22,590 nt of DNA from Flavobacteriales bacterium (GTDB taxonomy: Bacteria; Bacteroidota; Bacteroidia; Flavobacteriales_D; Crocinitomicaceae), in the NCBI GenBank assembly GCA_009926905.1, contig RFNX01000537.1:1-22590 (forward strand), given 5' to 3'. How positions within the stretch are numbered: position 1 is the stretch's first letter; each line of letters opens with the position of its first letter. The position numbers and the translations under genes were made by a program. Below the pieces are notes generated by a model. It saw only the letters and a list, made by a program, of their open reading frames with translations, was not told the origin of the DNA and did no database searches. This document shows positions 6,318 through 14,951 of this stretch, piece by piece.

Positions 6318-8924
6318 TCATTTCCTCACATCACACCATTTCCCAGGTAAATACGCCATAATCTGTTCGTTGTACATCGCTGACGCAAAAGTCGATGGTA
6401 AGAAATAATGTCCATTGTACGCCGCAATGCAGTGAATTGTAATGGTTTTTGTTTGCCCCGGACTTAAATCTAAATAACTGTAAACGCGGTCGTCGCGGAA
6501 GTCTTGATAGCGCACAGAAGATTCGTCGCTTTGTCCGTCCATTCGTGCGTTGCTGATTTCCCAACCCGCTGGAAATACCTGCGATAAAGACAATTCTTTG
6601 TAGGTCTGCGTTTTGCTTGTATTTTTCAAGGTTGTTTCCACTTTAAATTCGGTTCCTTGCGTGATTTTTTCCAATGAAAGTGAGTTGCCATCTTTGTCCA
6701 CGTAACGCAGCGCCATAGTCAATCCATTGCTTTTTGCTTTCTTTTTACCTTCCAATGGAATTCCTTCCGATGTTAATGTCACATACAGTCTTTTAGCGCT
6801 TTTATTGCTTAATTGAACTTGTTTGTTTTTACTCAAAGAACTTCCTTTAAATTCCATTTTTGAAAGCGTTTTACTGAAAGTTGCTGTTTGCCATTCATCG
6901 TTTTCCAAGCGGTACGAATAGGAAGTTTTTGAAAAGGCGTCTTTTCCTGTTACCGTGCAAACTGCCAACAATCCATAAGCGGTTTCTTGCGTACTCAACC
7001 ACGCATCTGAACGCATTGTTTCTGCTATGGAATACAATACTTCATCCGCTTTTTTGGTTTGTCCCAGCAATTCCAACGTTTCAAGAACCATTGCTTTATC
7101 GCGGAAATCAGATCCAAATGTTCCAGAAAGTTCGCGATAATTGGCTACATCTGTACTTAAATTTTGAACCAATTTCAAAGCTGTTGATTTTTGACCTGCG
7201 AGCGCATAAGCTGCTGCCAAACGCCATTTTGCACTTTTCGTTAAATTGCTTGTTTCGCGCAGACGGTTCATTGCTCCCAATTCTGATTTTCCTGCCAAAG
7301 CAAGCGTGTACAAACGATAAGCTTGATTGTGCTCGTCGCTTTCCAATCGTCCGTAGAAAGAGCCCGAAGCCCAATTTTTAGCTTTTTCTTGTTGGTATGA
7401 AATCCAACGATCTTTCATCGAAGCGGGCAGTTTGAAACCTGCATTTTCAGCTTCAATCAAGAAATGTCCGGCGTAAGAAGAAGCCCATTCATTTTCGTAA
7501 CTTTCACCTGGCCAATAAGCAAACCCACCACTTGCTGTTTGGAATTGTTGCAAACGTTCGATGCCACGCTGAATGTTGTAATTCAACTCCTTTTTTTGCG
7601 CTTCAGACAATTCCGTCAAGGCATTCAAATACAATTGTGGGAAAACAGAAGATGTCGTTTGTTCCAAGCATCCGTGCGGATAAGCGATCAAATAATTCAA
7701 TCTTTTTTCCAATGCAATCGAAGGCATCGTCGAAACTTCAACAGTAATTTTATTCGTTCCAGCCATTCCTAACAATTGAAAAGGCAAGTTCAATTTACCA
7801 CCACTTTCTAAGGTGTGAAGGGTGCTTTCCACGATTTTCGGGTTCGAAGGACGAATGTCAATTTCGAGGTCTTCGTATGCCGTTTCTTTCCCTGAAGTGG
7901 CTTTTATGTTCAATTTTCCAACACCTACTTTTTTGAGAATTCGCACGCGGAAATACACAATTTTATCGCCGTTTTCTGTGAATTGAATGTTCTCAGATTT
8001 CTTGCCGATCACTTCAAAATATTCGTTTGTACCTAAAGTCACTGCAACTTTTCGAACGTGATTTTCCATCGCAAAAACAGTTACAGGTAAATCGATTTCT
8101 TCTCTAGGACCAAGAACGCGCGGTAAAGTTGTCAATAACATCAAGGGTTTGCGAACAAACACTGTTTTTTCATCGTTCCCATACGCTCCTTGGTTGTCGT
8201 GTGCTACGACCATAATTCTTACAGAACCAATGTAATTTGGAACGTCGATTTTATGTGTTTTTTCTTGCCCAGCTTCTAAAGTAAAAGGTCCTAGAAAACG
8301 CACCATTGGTTTGAAACGATTCGCTTTTGGACCGGCACCATTTCCCCAAGAACCGTCACCACCAATGCTCAATAAGTTGTCCAATTTTCCAGCATACGCA
8401 CCGATTACGTCGTCGTACATATCCCACGTTTTGACACCCAAAGCTTCTTTCGGATAGAAAGTTGGCCAAGGTTGAGGTGTTTCAAATCGCGTTAAATCCA
8501 ACAATCCATCGTCTACAATCGCAATCGTATAAGTCATTTTTCTTCCCGATTTTTCGCGCACTTTGATACTTGCTGTTGATTCTGGTTTGATGACTTCAGG
8601 TGCATTAATCACAGGTGCGATGTGCGTTGCAGGATCATCTACACGAATGGGGACGACGCCGTACAGACGAATCGGTAAATCGTTTTTAGTTTGCGCGTGT
8701 GGCTGAATCATCGTCACGTGAACATAGCAACTTGGAGCCATTTGTTCGGTTGCAGTAAACTCGCAAGTTGTTTCTCCTGCTTGCGTTTTCACCCAGAATT
8801 TTTTCAAGACTTTACGGCTATTTTCAATTGAAATCAACGCTCTACCAGATTGTGGTGAAGGAAAACGTAATTGTATTTGTTCGCCTTTCACATACATCGA
8901 TTTGTCGGTCGAGAAGTTCATCAT
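6318..8924 (-). CDS. Alpha-2-macroglobulin, C-terminal part with thioester (frameshifted)
   Basis: The second part of a bacterial alpha-2-macroglobulin. These large periplasmic proteins trap proteases by a conformational change and a reactive thioester. Here the thioester motif is intact: YPHGCLEQTTSS, Cys419 of this frame (codon at 7668-7670). Before it lie the A2M domain proper (the WxxxFxxxLGVKTWDMY-like segment near residues 155-170, GGDGSWGNGAGPKANRF) and macroglobulin beta domains; after it come the alpha-helical complement-like domain (RLYTLALAGK, SAKWRLAAAYALAG) and the receptor-like MG10 end (AMYNEQIMAYLPGKW). The frame is open upstream of the ATG and reads SLNIDWPYWERGNRSE, which joins to the end of the frame starting at 11854. 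A missing base in the run 8987-8990 separates them. Confidence 0.92.
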   Translation of the reverse strand: MMNFSTDKSMYVKGEQIQLRFPSPQSGRALISIENSRKVLKKFWVKTQAGETTCEFTATEQMAPSCYVHVTMIQPHAQTKNDLPIRLYGVVPIRVDDPATHIAPVINAPEVIKPESTASIKVREKSGRKMTYTIAIVDDGLLDLTRFETPQPWPTFYPKEALGVKTWDMYDDVIGAYAGKLDNLLSIGGDGSWGNGAGPKANRFKPMVRFLGPFTLEAGQEKTHKIDVPNYIGSVRIMVVAHDNQGAYGNDEKTVFVRKPLMLLTTLPRVLGPREEIDLPVTVFAMENHVRKVAVTLGTNEYFEVIGKKSENIQFTENGDKIVYFRVRILKKVGVGKLNIKATSGKETAYEDLEIDIRPSNPKIVESTLHTLESGGKLNLPFQLLGMAGTNKITVEVSTMPSIALEKRLNYLIAYPHGCLEQTTSSVFPQLYLNALTELSEAQKKELNYNIQRGIERLQQFQTASGGFAYWPGESYENEWASSYAGHFLIEAENAGFKLPASMKDRWISYQQEKAKNWASGSFYGRLESDEHNQAYRLYTLALAGKSELGAMNRLRETSNLTKSAKWRLAAAYALAGQKSTALKLVQNLSTDVANYRELSGTFGSDFRDKAMVLETLELLGQTKKADEVLYSIAETMRSDAWLSTQETAYGLLAVCTVTGKDAFSKTSYSYRLENDEWQTATFSKTLSKMEFKGSSLSKNKQVQLSNKSAKRLYVTLTSEGIPLEGKKKAKSNGLTMALRYVDKDGNSLSLEKITQGTEFKVETTLKNTSKTQTYKELSLSQVFPAGWEISNARMDGQSDESSVRYQDFRDDRVYSYLDLSPGQTKTITIHCIAAYNGHYFLPSTFASAMYNEQIMAYLPGKWCDVRK

Positions 8925-8980
8925 TTTCGCTTCTTCGTTTTCAGATCGGTTGCCACGCTCCCAATACGGCCAATCAATAT

Positions 8981-11854
8981 TTAAACTTTTCCTGTTTGAT
9001 GTTCGCCTTTTTCGTCAGTTACCGTCACCAAATAACGCCCGTATTCAGGATAATTGATTCTGAAATTGAAGCTTCCTTTTCCATTTTTTGTACTTAAAAC
9101 CGTGTCTTTCACTGAAATTGTTCCTGAACGAGAAATGTAGGTGTACAAATCTTCGTCGGATTGCTCGTACCACCAACGCCATTTCAATTTGTAGATTCTC
9201 ACGCGCACTTTCTCAGCATTCACTGGATTACCTGAAGCGTCAACAGTTACAACTTCGAAACGGTGATTTTTATTCGTTACCAATGATTCGTCGTAATCTT
9301 TCATAGAAGGAATTTTCAATCCAACATAAGTTTTGTAAGGCGAATAAATTTCTTGAAAACGATCGATGCTGAAATCGCCACTTTCTTCAAAGACTTTCAC
9401 AATATAATTTGCTCTCAATTTTCCAGGTGCTCCACGGTCCAATTGAATGCTCGTTTTTGGTCGTGCTTCGCCTTTTTCGTTCAATTTACCTTCAAAGATT
9501 GTTTCCACATCGGAGCGAAAAGATCGCAAAGGTGAGTCGAAAACATATTCTTTATACGCTTTGAAAGTAGTAGTTGTTGGGAAGAATCCAACCGTAATCG
9601 ATGCTTCTAGATTTTTGGCAATTGCACCGTGCAACCATCTTGCTTTCAGGTAATTTGAGGAATCTGCAGAACCGTTGCTTGCTGTTTTAAATTCAATTTT
9701 CAAGCGATTGGGTTTGATGGTTTCGATTTTCAAAGTTTTGGTAAACGTTTGATTTCCAACAGTGGCAACAGCCGTGTAATTTCCTGTAATCGCTTGTGGG
9801 TCGGTTGCTGTTCTGAAATCGTAAATTCCGTTAACATTCTTGGTTTTTGTGCTCGTGTAAATCGTTTGACCAAAAGGATCTTGAATGTCGAATTGAACAG
9901 GATGATTTTTCGGTAATTTATTCAATCTGTCGCCCAGCATAAAGCAGAGGTACAAGGAATCGCCAGGTCGCCAAACGCCACGTTCTCCGTAAATGTAGCC
10001 ACGAACACCGCTTTCATTGGTTTCTCCATCCACATCAAATCGATTGAGTGCGTTCACTTTTCCGTCGCGCAATTTCAAATAACCGCGTTGCGAACCGTAT
10101 TTTGCGACCATCAAAAATGGTTTTTCTTGCAATTTGATTTCCAACATTCCTTCGGCGTCTGTTTGCCCAGAAGCAATCAAATCTTTAGCATACGTGTAAA
10201 ATTCCACTTGCGCGCCTTTTACAGGATCAGTTGTAAGCATATTGTTTACGAAAACGTGTCCTTTTTTGTCGTCGTCGAGTTTAAAAATCAACCCTAAATC
10301 TGAAGCTAAAATGTTTCTACTCACTGATTTTCCGTTGTAATAATCATCCGAACAAGGACTTTCATTTCTATCTCCGTAGTAATCGTACCACGTATCAAAA
10401 CCATCGCTAAATCCCCAGCCGTTCCAGTTGTCTTCGTTCCAATTATTTTCATTGTTTTCGTTGCTTTCGTTGCTTTCATTGGTTGCTTCCGAATCGCTTG
10501 GACAATCCCAAATCGCATCTTTTTTAGTGATTTTCAAACTGATTCTATAAATGGCTCCGGGTTGCGGATTGATGTAATCGTTCAAATTTAAAACGTGATG
10601 CGTCCAAATCTGACTGTTGAAATCTTTGTCTTTGTTAATGAATACTTTAGCTTTCTTAATCACCTTTCCGAAACGCGTCAATTCATCGGCTCCATCGAGG
10701 TCGTTTACCTGTAAAAAATGGTGAACGTTGTGTTCAAAAATGCGTACAATTCGCACTTCCACGGATTTAACACTAATGGCTTCGAATGGAAAAATCAGTC
10801 CTTGCGAGTTTGGTAAAATATTACCTGTACCTGTGATGCGAAGTCTTGGTTTAGGAGCTTCGAAATACAAAAATTCTTCGTGCGAATTGAGCAAACGGTG
10901 ACCACTAACATTTGCGATACCTTTGTGCACGTTGAGTCTTCTTTTACCTGTGGTTCTATTTTTCAAGAAAAGTTTCACTGTATTTCCTTCGATTGAATAC
11001 GTTGGATTTTCGCCTTCCAATTCAACCAATCCCGTTAAATCTTGTTCGCTTGCTATGGGTTCTGAAAAATTCAATTCCACCCATTGATCGTCTTCTTCGT
11101 AAATGTTTGCTCCTGTGAGGTAATAATCGCCTTTTTTCGGAACCTCCACTTCAAGTTTTCCTTTTGAAAATGAACTGATTGGCATCCCATCCCATTTGAT
11201 GATGACTTTCGAACTTTCATTTTTTCGAAGCACGCTATCTACTTCATAATACCACGTATTTTCTTCATGCGCTTCGATAAATTCATACGGCAACATTTTA
11301 CCATCTTGCGTAATAGATAGCACTTTACGAAGTTGTGCTGTATCTTCAATGTCACTTGTTGAGATTTCTCCTCGCAAGTATTTATAATCCAATCCTTCAT
11401 CGTAATAATCGCTGAGTCCTTGTTCTGTGACGCTAATTTTTTGGGAATAAGTCGCAAACTGAAAATGGAATTCTTCGTAACCCTCTTTAACTTTTGAAAC
11501 GCGTTCTAAATCAAAATAGACATCGTAGAATTGATTCACAGGAAGCGGATTAGTGGGACGAAATTCAATGGTGCGATTTCCAGCCCAAACAACTTCACCT
11601 TCAATGGCAGGTTCGATTTCAAAAATGTCTTTGTATTTCTCGATGTCGTTTGTGTCGATGTACTTTAGATTGTCCTCCGACAATTCCACTTGAATGGTTT
11701 TTCCACGACTGATCATTCCAGATGTGTAGCCCGAAACATAGTTCGCGAAATACGGATCGACCTTGACGATTTCTGGTTTTCCGATTTTGCAGGAATTGAA
11801 CAACACCAAACTTGCAGTGATTAGCAAAGCGAAGGAAAGCAACGATTTTTTCAT
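8981..11854 (-). CDS. Alpha-2-macroglobulin lipoprotein, N-terminal part (frameshifted)
   Basis: 957 residues, beginning with a lipoprotein signal (MKKSLLSFALL, lipobox LFNSC, Cys22), so the full protein is anchored in an envelope membrane. It holds the early macroglobulin-like domains, including the characteristic MG segment YGERGVWRPGDSLYLCFMLGDR and NHPVQFDIQDPFGQ. An Asn/Glu/Trp-rich low-complexity loop (encoded near 10340-10500) interrupts it, as seen in many Bacteroidota homologues. The frame ends after GEHQTGKV; one extra base in the A run (8987-8990 on the plus strand) would read on as GKSLNIDW into the C-terminal part, giving about 1845 residues, the normal size. The usual partner gene pbpC is not in the window. 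Whether the gene is broken in the cell is undecided. Confidence 0.92.
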   Translation of the reverse strand: MKKSLLSFALLITASLVLFNSCKIGKPEIVKVDPYFANYVSGYTSGMISRGKTIQVELSEDNLKYIDTNDIEKYKDIFEIEPAIEGEVVWAGNRTIEFRPTNPLPVNQFYDVYFDLERVSKVKEGYEEFHFQFATYSQKISVTEQGLSDYYDEGLDYKYLRGEISTSDIEDTAQLRKVLSITQDGKMLPYEFIEAHEENTWYYEVDSVLRKNESSKVIIKWDGMPISSFSKGKLEVEVPKKGDYYLTGANIYEEDDQWVELNFSEPIASEQDLTGLVELEGENPTYSIEGNTVKLFLKNRTTGKRRLNVHKGIANVSGHRLLNSHEEFLYFEAPKPRLRITGTGNILPNSQGLIFPFEAISVKSVEVRIVRIFEHNVHHFLQVNDLDGADELTRFGKVIKKAKVFINKDKDFNSQIWTHHVLNLNDYINPQPGAIYRISLKITKKDAIWDCPSDSEATNESNESNENNENNWNEDNWNGWGFSDGFDTWYDYYGDRNESPCSDDYYNGKSVSRNILASDLGLIFKLDDDKKGHVFVNNMLTTDPVKGAQVEFYTYAKDLIASGQTDAEGMLEIKLQEKPFLMVAKYGSQRGYLKLRDGKVNALNRFDVDGETNESGVRGYIYGERGVWRPGDSLYLCFMLGDRLNKLPKNHPVQFDIQDPFGQTIYTSTKTKNVNGIYDFRTATDPQAITGNYTAVATVGNQTFTKTLKIETIKPNRLKIEFKTASNGSADSSNYLKARWLHGAIAKNLEASITVGFFPTTTTFKAYKEYVFDSPLRSFRSDVETIFEGKLNEKGEARPKTSIQLDRGAPGKLRANYIVKVFEESGDFSIDRFQEIYSPYKTYVGLKIPSMKDYDESLVTNKNHRFEVVTVDASGNPVNAEKVRVRIYKLKWRWWYEQSDEDLYTYISRSGTISVKDTVLSTKNGKGSFNFRINYPEYGRYLVTVTDEKGEHQTGKV

Positions 11855-11986
11855 TTTGAAACATTTTAACGCTTCAAAATTCGTTGTTGAATACTTCTTA
11901 AATCACGAGTTTATGTGAATGTAAGCTTTGGTTGATTAAGTGTGATGAAATGGAGGATAAATGATTTGTGTATTATTTCAAAAAAA

Positions 11987-12298
11987 TCATTTCAATTTAA
12001 TCCCAGTGATTTTTATTTTGCGAGTTCCGTCGTCAATGTTATAGCATTCCGTATTTGGTTGCTCATAGGTAATCCAGTAGGTTTTCGGAAACTTCGTGTT
12101 TTCGTTTAGAATTTTATTCGGCACCACTTCAATGGCACGGTACAATTCATCTTTGATTCTAAGATAATAGCCACCACCGCATTTTCGAGTTGTAAAATCA
12201 ACACCTTCAATTGTTACTTCTTTGTAAACGTCAGAACTGTCGTCGGAACACGAAAACAGAAGTGTCAACAAGCCAAAAATCAAGAGTGCATTTTTCAT
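11987..12298 (-). CDS. Small lipoprotein of unknown function
   Basis: 103 residues. A short signal peptide (MKNALLIFGLLTLLFSC) with Cys17 in a lipobox followed by SDDSSD, the acidic/serine stretch typical of surface- or outer-membrane-directed lipoproteins in this phylum. The mature part (TIEGVDFTTRKCGGGYYLRI to IKITGIKLK) appears to be a small beta-rich domain with two cysteines besides the lipid one. I do not recognise a family. It has its own strong promoter and sits upstream of the alpha-2-macroglobulin gene on the same strand with 132 bp between them, so read-through into that gene is possible but not shown. Confidence 0.8.
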   Translation of the reverse strand: MKNALLIFGLLTLLFSCSDDSSDVYKEVTIEGVDFTTRKCGGGYYLRIKDELYRAIEVVPNKILNENTKFPKTYWITYEQPNTECYNIDDGTRKIKITGIKLK

Positions 12299-12321
12299 AT
12301 AGGTTGAAGTATTATTGAATT

Positions 12322-12353
12322 CAAAGATAGAGATTACAGTTTATGAAAACAAA
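12322..12353 (-). promoter_or_regulatory. Bacteroidota sigma-A promoter of the small lipoprotein gene
   Basis: On the minus strand the sequence has TTTG (12353-12350), exactly 20 nt, then TATCTTTG (12329-12322), a full match to the phylum's -33/-7 consensus (TTTG, about 20 nt, TAnnTTTG). Transcription would start around 12315, leaving a leader of about 17 nt before the ATG at 12298. This is the clearest promoter in the window. Confidence 0.75.
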
Positions 12354-12370
12354 AAATGATGAGTAACCAT

Positions 12371-12460
12371 TCAGTTCTCAATTTTCCCAAGCAACTCAGG
12401 AAGAAATGCGTTTAACTTTGAAAACGCAAACCACTTCTTGCCCAAATCTTTCAACGATGC
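12371..12460 (-). pseudogene. C-terminal tail of the ORF6N/PLD-like protein in shifted frame
   Basis: Reading one base over at the GGG (plus-strand CCC 12460-12462) gives ASLKDLGKKWFAFSKLNAF and LPELLGKIEN before a TGA at 12371-12373. The combination YHIG + ASLKDLGKKWFAFSK is the usual ending of this C-terminal domain, so one G is missing here relative to the intact gene. The repaired protein would be about 277 residues. Confidence 0.75.
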
Positions 12461-13203
12461 CCAATGTGATACAATTCTTTTTGGTCGATGATGAGAAAGC
12501 GGTCGTGACTGGTTTTTAGTTGTTTTACTTGTATTCGGGGGTATTGTTCAATGTGTTTATCCAGATCTAGCTGTAATTGTGCATTAATTTTTTGAGTGTA
12601 AATCACTGCTTTGCAATTTGGATTTCGCTTACTCAACATCAATAACGTTATTTCATCTACGTAATTGTCTATGAGAATTATTTCTTTTTTGGCAGAACGA
12701 ATAATTTTTGACATTAATTCGTAAGCATCATAAATTTGTCCATCGAAGAATATGCCTTGATTTGGAAGGTTGTTGGTTTTAAGTTGTAACGAGATTTTAC
12801 TTACCTCTTTTGATAGATTTTCAAGATTATTTTCAATTCTGTCCACTCGTTGATTTATCGCAAAACCTTTGAGTAAATATTCCCGAAGAATAGTTGTAGC
12901 CCATATACGAAATTGTGTTCCTTGTTTGGATTTAACTCTATAACCAACTGAAATAATAACATCTAGGTTATAAAAAGTAACAAGTTTATCTGAATTTGGA
13001 ATATGCATTTTTTGCATATTGCTTTTCTCATCGAGTTCTTTTTCCCAAAAAACATTCCGAATATGCCTTGAAATCACTGATTGATCTCGTTGAAAAAGGA
13101 GAGATATTTGTTCTTGATTTAACCAAACGGTTTCATTATCAATCTGAACTTCAATGTGTTCTGCGGCCTCATTTGGGCGGTATAAAATGATTTCATTCTT
13201 CAT
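12451..13203 (-). CDS. ORF6N/RhuM-type DNA-binding protein with PLD-like C-terminus (frameshifted)
   Basis: About the first 120 residues match the RhuM/ORF6N type of phage-related DNA-binding domain: IILYRPNE, then ETVWLNQEQISLLFQRDQSV, TFYNLDVIISVGYRVKSKQG and FRIWATTILREYLLKGFAIN. A coiled linker (RIENNLENLSKEVSKI) leads to a C-terminal domain with FDGQIYDAYELMSKIIRSAK, EIILIDNYVD and SHDRFLIID, whose H-x-R-x4-D resembles a degenerate single phospholipase-D HKD motif. The function of the family is unknown; RhuM was named for a virulence gene in Salmonella, and relatives are found in accessory regions and on phages. The frame ends at HIGHR, but the family continues with the sequence found one frame over (12371-12460). 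Confidence 0.8.
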   Translation of the reverse strand: MKNEIILYRPNEAAEHIEVQIDNETVWLNQEQISLLFQRDQSVISRHIRNVFWEKELDEKSNMQKMHIPNSDKLVTFYNLDVIISVGYRVKSKQGTQFRIWATTILREYLLKGFAINQRVDRIENNLENLSKEVSKISLQLKTNNLPNQGIFFDGQIYDAYELMSKIIRSAKKEIILIDNYVDEITLLMLSKRNPNCKAVIYTQKINAQLQLDLDKHIEQYPRIQVKQLKTSHDRFLIIDQKELYHIGHR

Positions 13204-13279
13204 AGTTTACTTGAAGTTAGGAAAAATTATCCTTTTTACAAGCGTGTTTTTATGCTATTTTGAATTTTTCATGTTCAAA

Positions 13280-13313
13280 TTGCAACAAATACAAAACCAA
13301 TACCTTAACTTTG
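13280..13313 (+). promoter_or_regulatory. Possible promoter upstream of the long inverted repeat
   Basis: TAACTTTG at 13306-13313 matches TAnnTTTG, with a TTG at 13280-13282, 23 nt upstream, slightly more than ideal. If used, the transcript would begin near 13320 and run through the inverted repeat at 13371-13489 into the T9SS cargo gene, giving a leader of about 245 nt. Confidence 0.35.
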
Positions 13314-13370
13314 TTTCAACCTTAAAGAAGGAAACTTATTGGAAATAAAAATTAGCGTTTGCTATAATTA

Positions 13371-13489
13371 CCTGTAACGGAAACCGACCAAATTTCAAAC
13401 ACACAGGGAAGTTAAAGTAAATGCTCATGCTACGGCGTGGGCGTTGCTTTGCTTTGTGTGTGGGTTCTTGGTCGGACCTCTGTTACAAG
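13371..13489. repeat. Long imperfect inverted repeat in a gene-free stretch
   Basis: The gap 13204-13563 has no credible gene. Its notable content is an inverted repeat. The left arm (13371-13405) holds TGTAAC, CCGACCAA and ACACACA in that order. The right arm (13455-13489) holds TGTGTGT, TTGGTCGG and GTTACA, the exact complements in reverse order, with short mismatched patches between. The 49-nt centre includes a GCGTGGG (13435-13441) that can alternatively pair with CCCACGC at 13505-13511. It is richer in GC than the surrounding DNA. It could be a structured RNA, a recombination site with attC-like shape, or the remains of a small mobile element; no canonical attC core (GTTRRRY) was found. 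Confidence 0.6.
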
Positions 13490-13563
13490 CATTTCGGCAA
13501 CTGTCCCACGCTTCTTTTTTGAATATAACTCACTGTGGGGCGAGTGAAACTAAACTTTTTAAA

Positions 13564-14874
13564 ATGAAAAGATGTTTACTTTCAGCCATGGCAGTTGGGC
13601 TTTGTTTATCTGCGAATGTGATGGCGCAAGTACCGAGTTATGTGCCAACAATTGGATTGGTAGGATATTGGCCCTTTAATGGAAATGCGAATGATTTGAG
13701 TTTAAATAATCTCGATGGTGTAGCAACTGGTGTAGATTTGGTACAAGATAGATATGGTATCTTAAATTCAGCCTATGAGTTTACTACAAATGGATGGAAT
13801 CCTGGTTCTCAATTATCAGAAGTTTATATACCTTACAATAGTTTATTTAATACGAGTCAAATTTCAATTTCAACTTGGATAAATTCTTATGATTGGGGAT
13901 GGCCAGGGAGTAATAGTGTTGTATTAACTAGATTTGAGCAGGGTTATTCCACTCCAAATGGTCAGTCTTGGGGTGTTGCTGTTAGTTTATTGAATCCTTT
14001 TCCTTTAAATAATGGTGAATTTTATTCAGTACTTTTTAATCAACCTCAAAATACATCTTCAGTTATTGGACAACAAATACCAATTAACGAATGGACGCAC
14101 CTTTTGATAACATTTGATGGTATCACCCAAAAACAGTTTGTCAATGGCGTATTTACTTCTCAAATTAATTCACCTAATGGTTTTGAGTTAAATCAATTAG
14201 GAACATCTGGTATTTCAATTGGTGTTTCGAATCAAGCTAATGGTTATTGGTCGCCATTCAATGGTATAATTGACGACATTGGAATCTGGAATCGTGCTTT
14301 AACCCAACAAGAAATCACTAATTTATTCAATGGATGTTCGGCGTCAACGATTACATCTCAACCAACAAACCAAACGGTTAACCCAACAACTTCAGCACAA
14401 TTTGTAGTTAATGCAACTTCAGGAAGTTCGTTTCAATGGCAAACAGATTTAGGATTAGGTTTTCAAAATTTGAGTAATGCAGGGCAATACAGTGGCACTA
14501 ACAATGATACACTTGTTGTTTCAAATGCAAGCATTTCCAATAATAACCAACAATTTCGTTGCATCGTAAATCTAGGAAGTTGTGCTGATACTTCAGATAT
14601 TGCAGTGTTAAGTGTTTCAACCGTTGGAATGAATGAATTATCGGTTCAAGGTAATGTTAGCTTGTATCCCAACCCAACGCAATCTAGTTTTGAAATTCAA
14701 ACAAATTTGGTTTACTCTAAAATTGAAATTCGAGATATGCAAGGTCGTCTTGTCAAAACTGAAAAAGCAGCAAAAACTATCAATTTATCTTCTTTACAAA
14801 AAGGTACTTATTCGGTAAATCTTTTAGACGAACAAGAAAATACTTTGGCTGTTAGAAAGATTGTTTTACAATGA
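13564..14874 (+). CDS. Secreted LamG/Ig-like protein with T9SS type A sorting domain
   Basis: 436 residues from the ATG at 13564, which begins a Sec signal peptide (MKRCLLSAMAVGLCL, cleavage likely after ANVMA, residue 21). The open frame extends 40 codons upstream, but that part lies in the inverted-repeat region and would spoil the signal peptide. Residues about 30-255 are a LamG/concanavalin-like jelly roll (GLVGYWPFNGNANDLS at the start, GIIDDIGIWNRALTQQEI at the end). About 260-352 is an Ig-like domain (TSQPTNQTVNPTTSAQFVV, FRCIVNLGSC). The end (about 362-436, VSLYPNPT to VRKIVLQ) is the type A sorting domain that directs export by the T9SS and attachment to the surface. LamG folds of this kind usually bind carbohydrate; no catalytic residues are seen. 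Adhesion is a guess. Confidence 0.92.
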   Translation: MKRCLLSAMAVGLCLSANVMAQVPSYVPTIGLVGYWPFNGNANDLSLNNLDGVATGVDLVQDRYGILNSAYEFTTNGWNPGSQLSEVYIPYNSLFNTSQISISTWINSYDWGWPGSNSVVLTRFEQGYSTPNGQSWGVAVSLLNPFPLNNGEFYSVLFNQPQNTSSVIGQQIPINEWTHLLITFDGITQKQFVNGVFTSQINSPNGFELNQLGTSGISIGVSNQANGYWSPFNGIIDDIGIWNRALTQQEITNLFNGCSASTITSQPTNQTVNPTTSAQFVVNATSGSSFQWQTDLGLGFQNLSNAGQYSGTNNDTLVVSNASISNNNQQFRCIVNLGSCADTSDIAVLSVSTVGMNELSVQGNVSLYPNPTQSSFEIQTNLVYSKIEIRDMQGRLVKTEKAAKTINLSSLQKGTYSVNLLDEQENTLAVRKIVLQ

Positions 14875-14903
14875 TAAATGGTTGAAACCATTTTAATGAA
14901 TTT

Positions 14904-14951
14904 AACGCGTAAGTTTCGCAGGATTTCCAAATCCTGCGAAACTTACGCGTT
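14904..14951. terminator. Perfect 23-bp-arm hairpin, likely terminator of the T9SS gene
   Basis: The left arm 14904-14926 and the right arm 14929-14951 are perfectly complementary with only CC between them. On the plus strand the hairpin is followed by a T run (14950-14954), as in an intrinsic terminator for the T9SS cargo gene that ends 30 bp upstream. On the minus strand no T run follows, so it is less convincing for fumC. Confidence 0.7.

Noticed and set aside
6881..7381. Plus-strand frame of 166 residues inside alpha-2-macroglobulin
   Set aside because: Antisense shadow of a well-supported gene, without any domain pattern.
13371..13489. Integron attC site
   Set aside because: Shape is similar, but the core GTTRRRY and complementary RYYYAAC are not matched and no integrase is seen; kept only as an alternative.
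13444..13563. Upstream extension of the T9SS protein frame by 40 codons
   Set aside because: It runs through the inverted-repeat element and would put the signal peptide 40 residues inside the protein; the ATG at 13564 gives a normal Sec signal.
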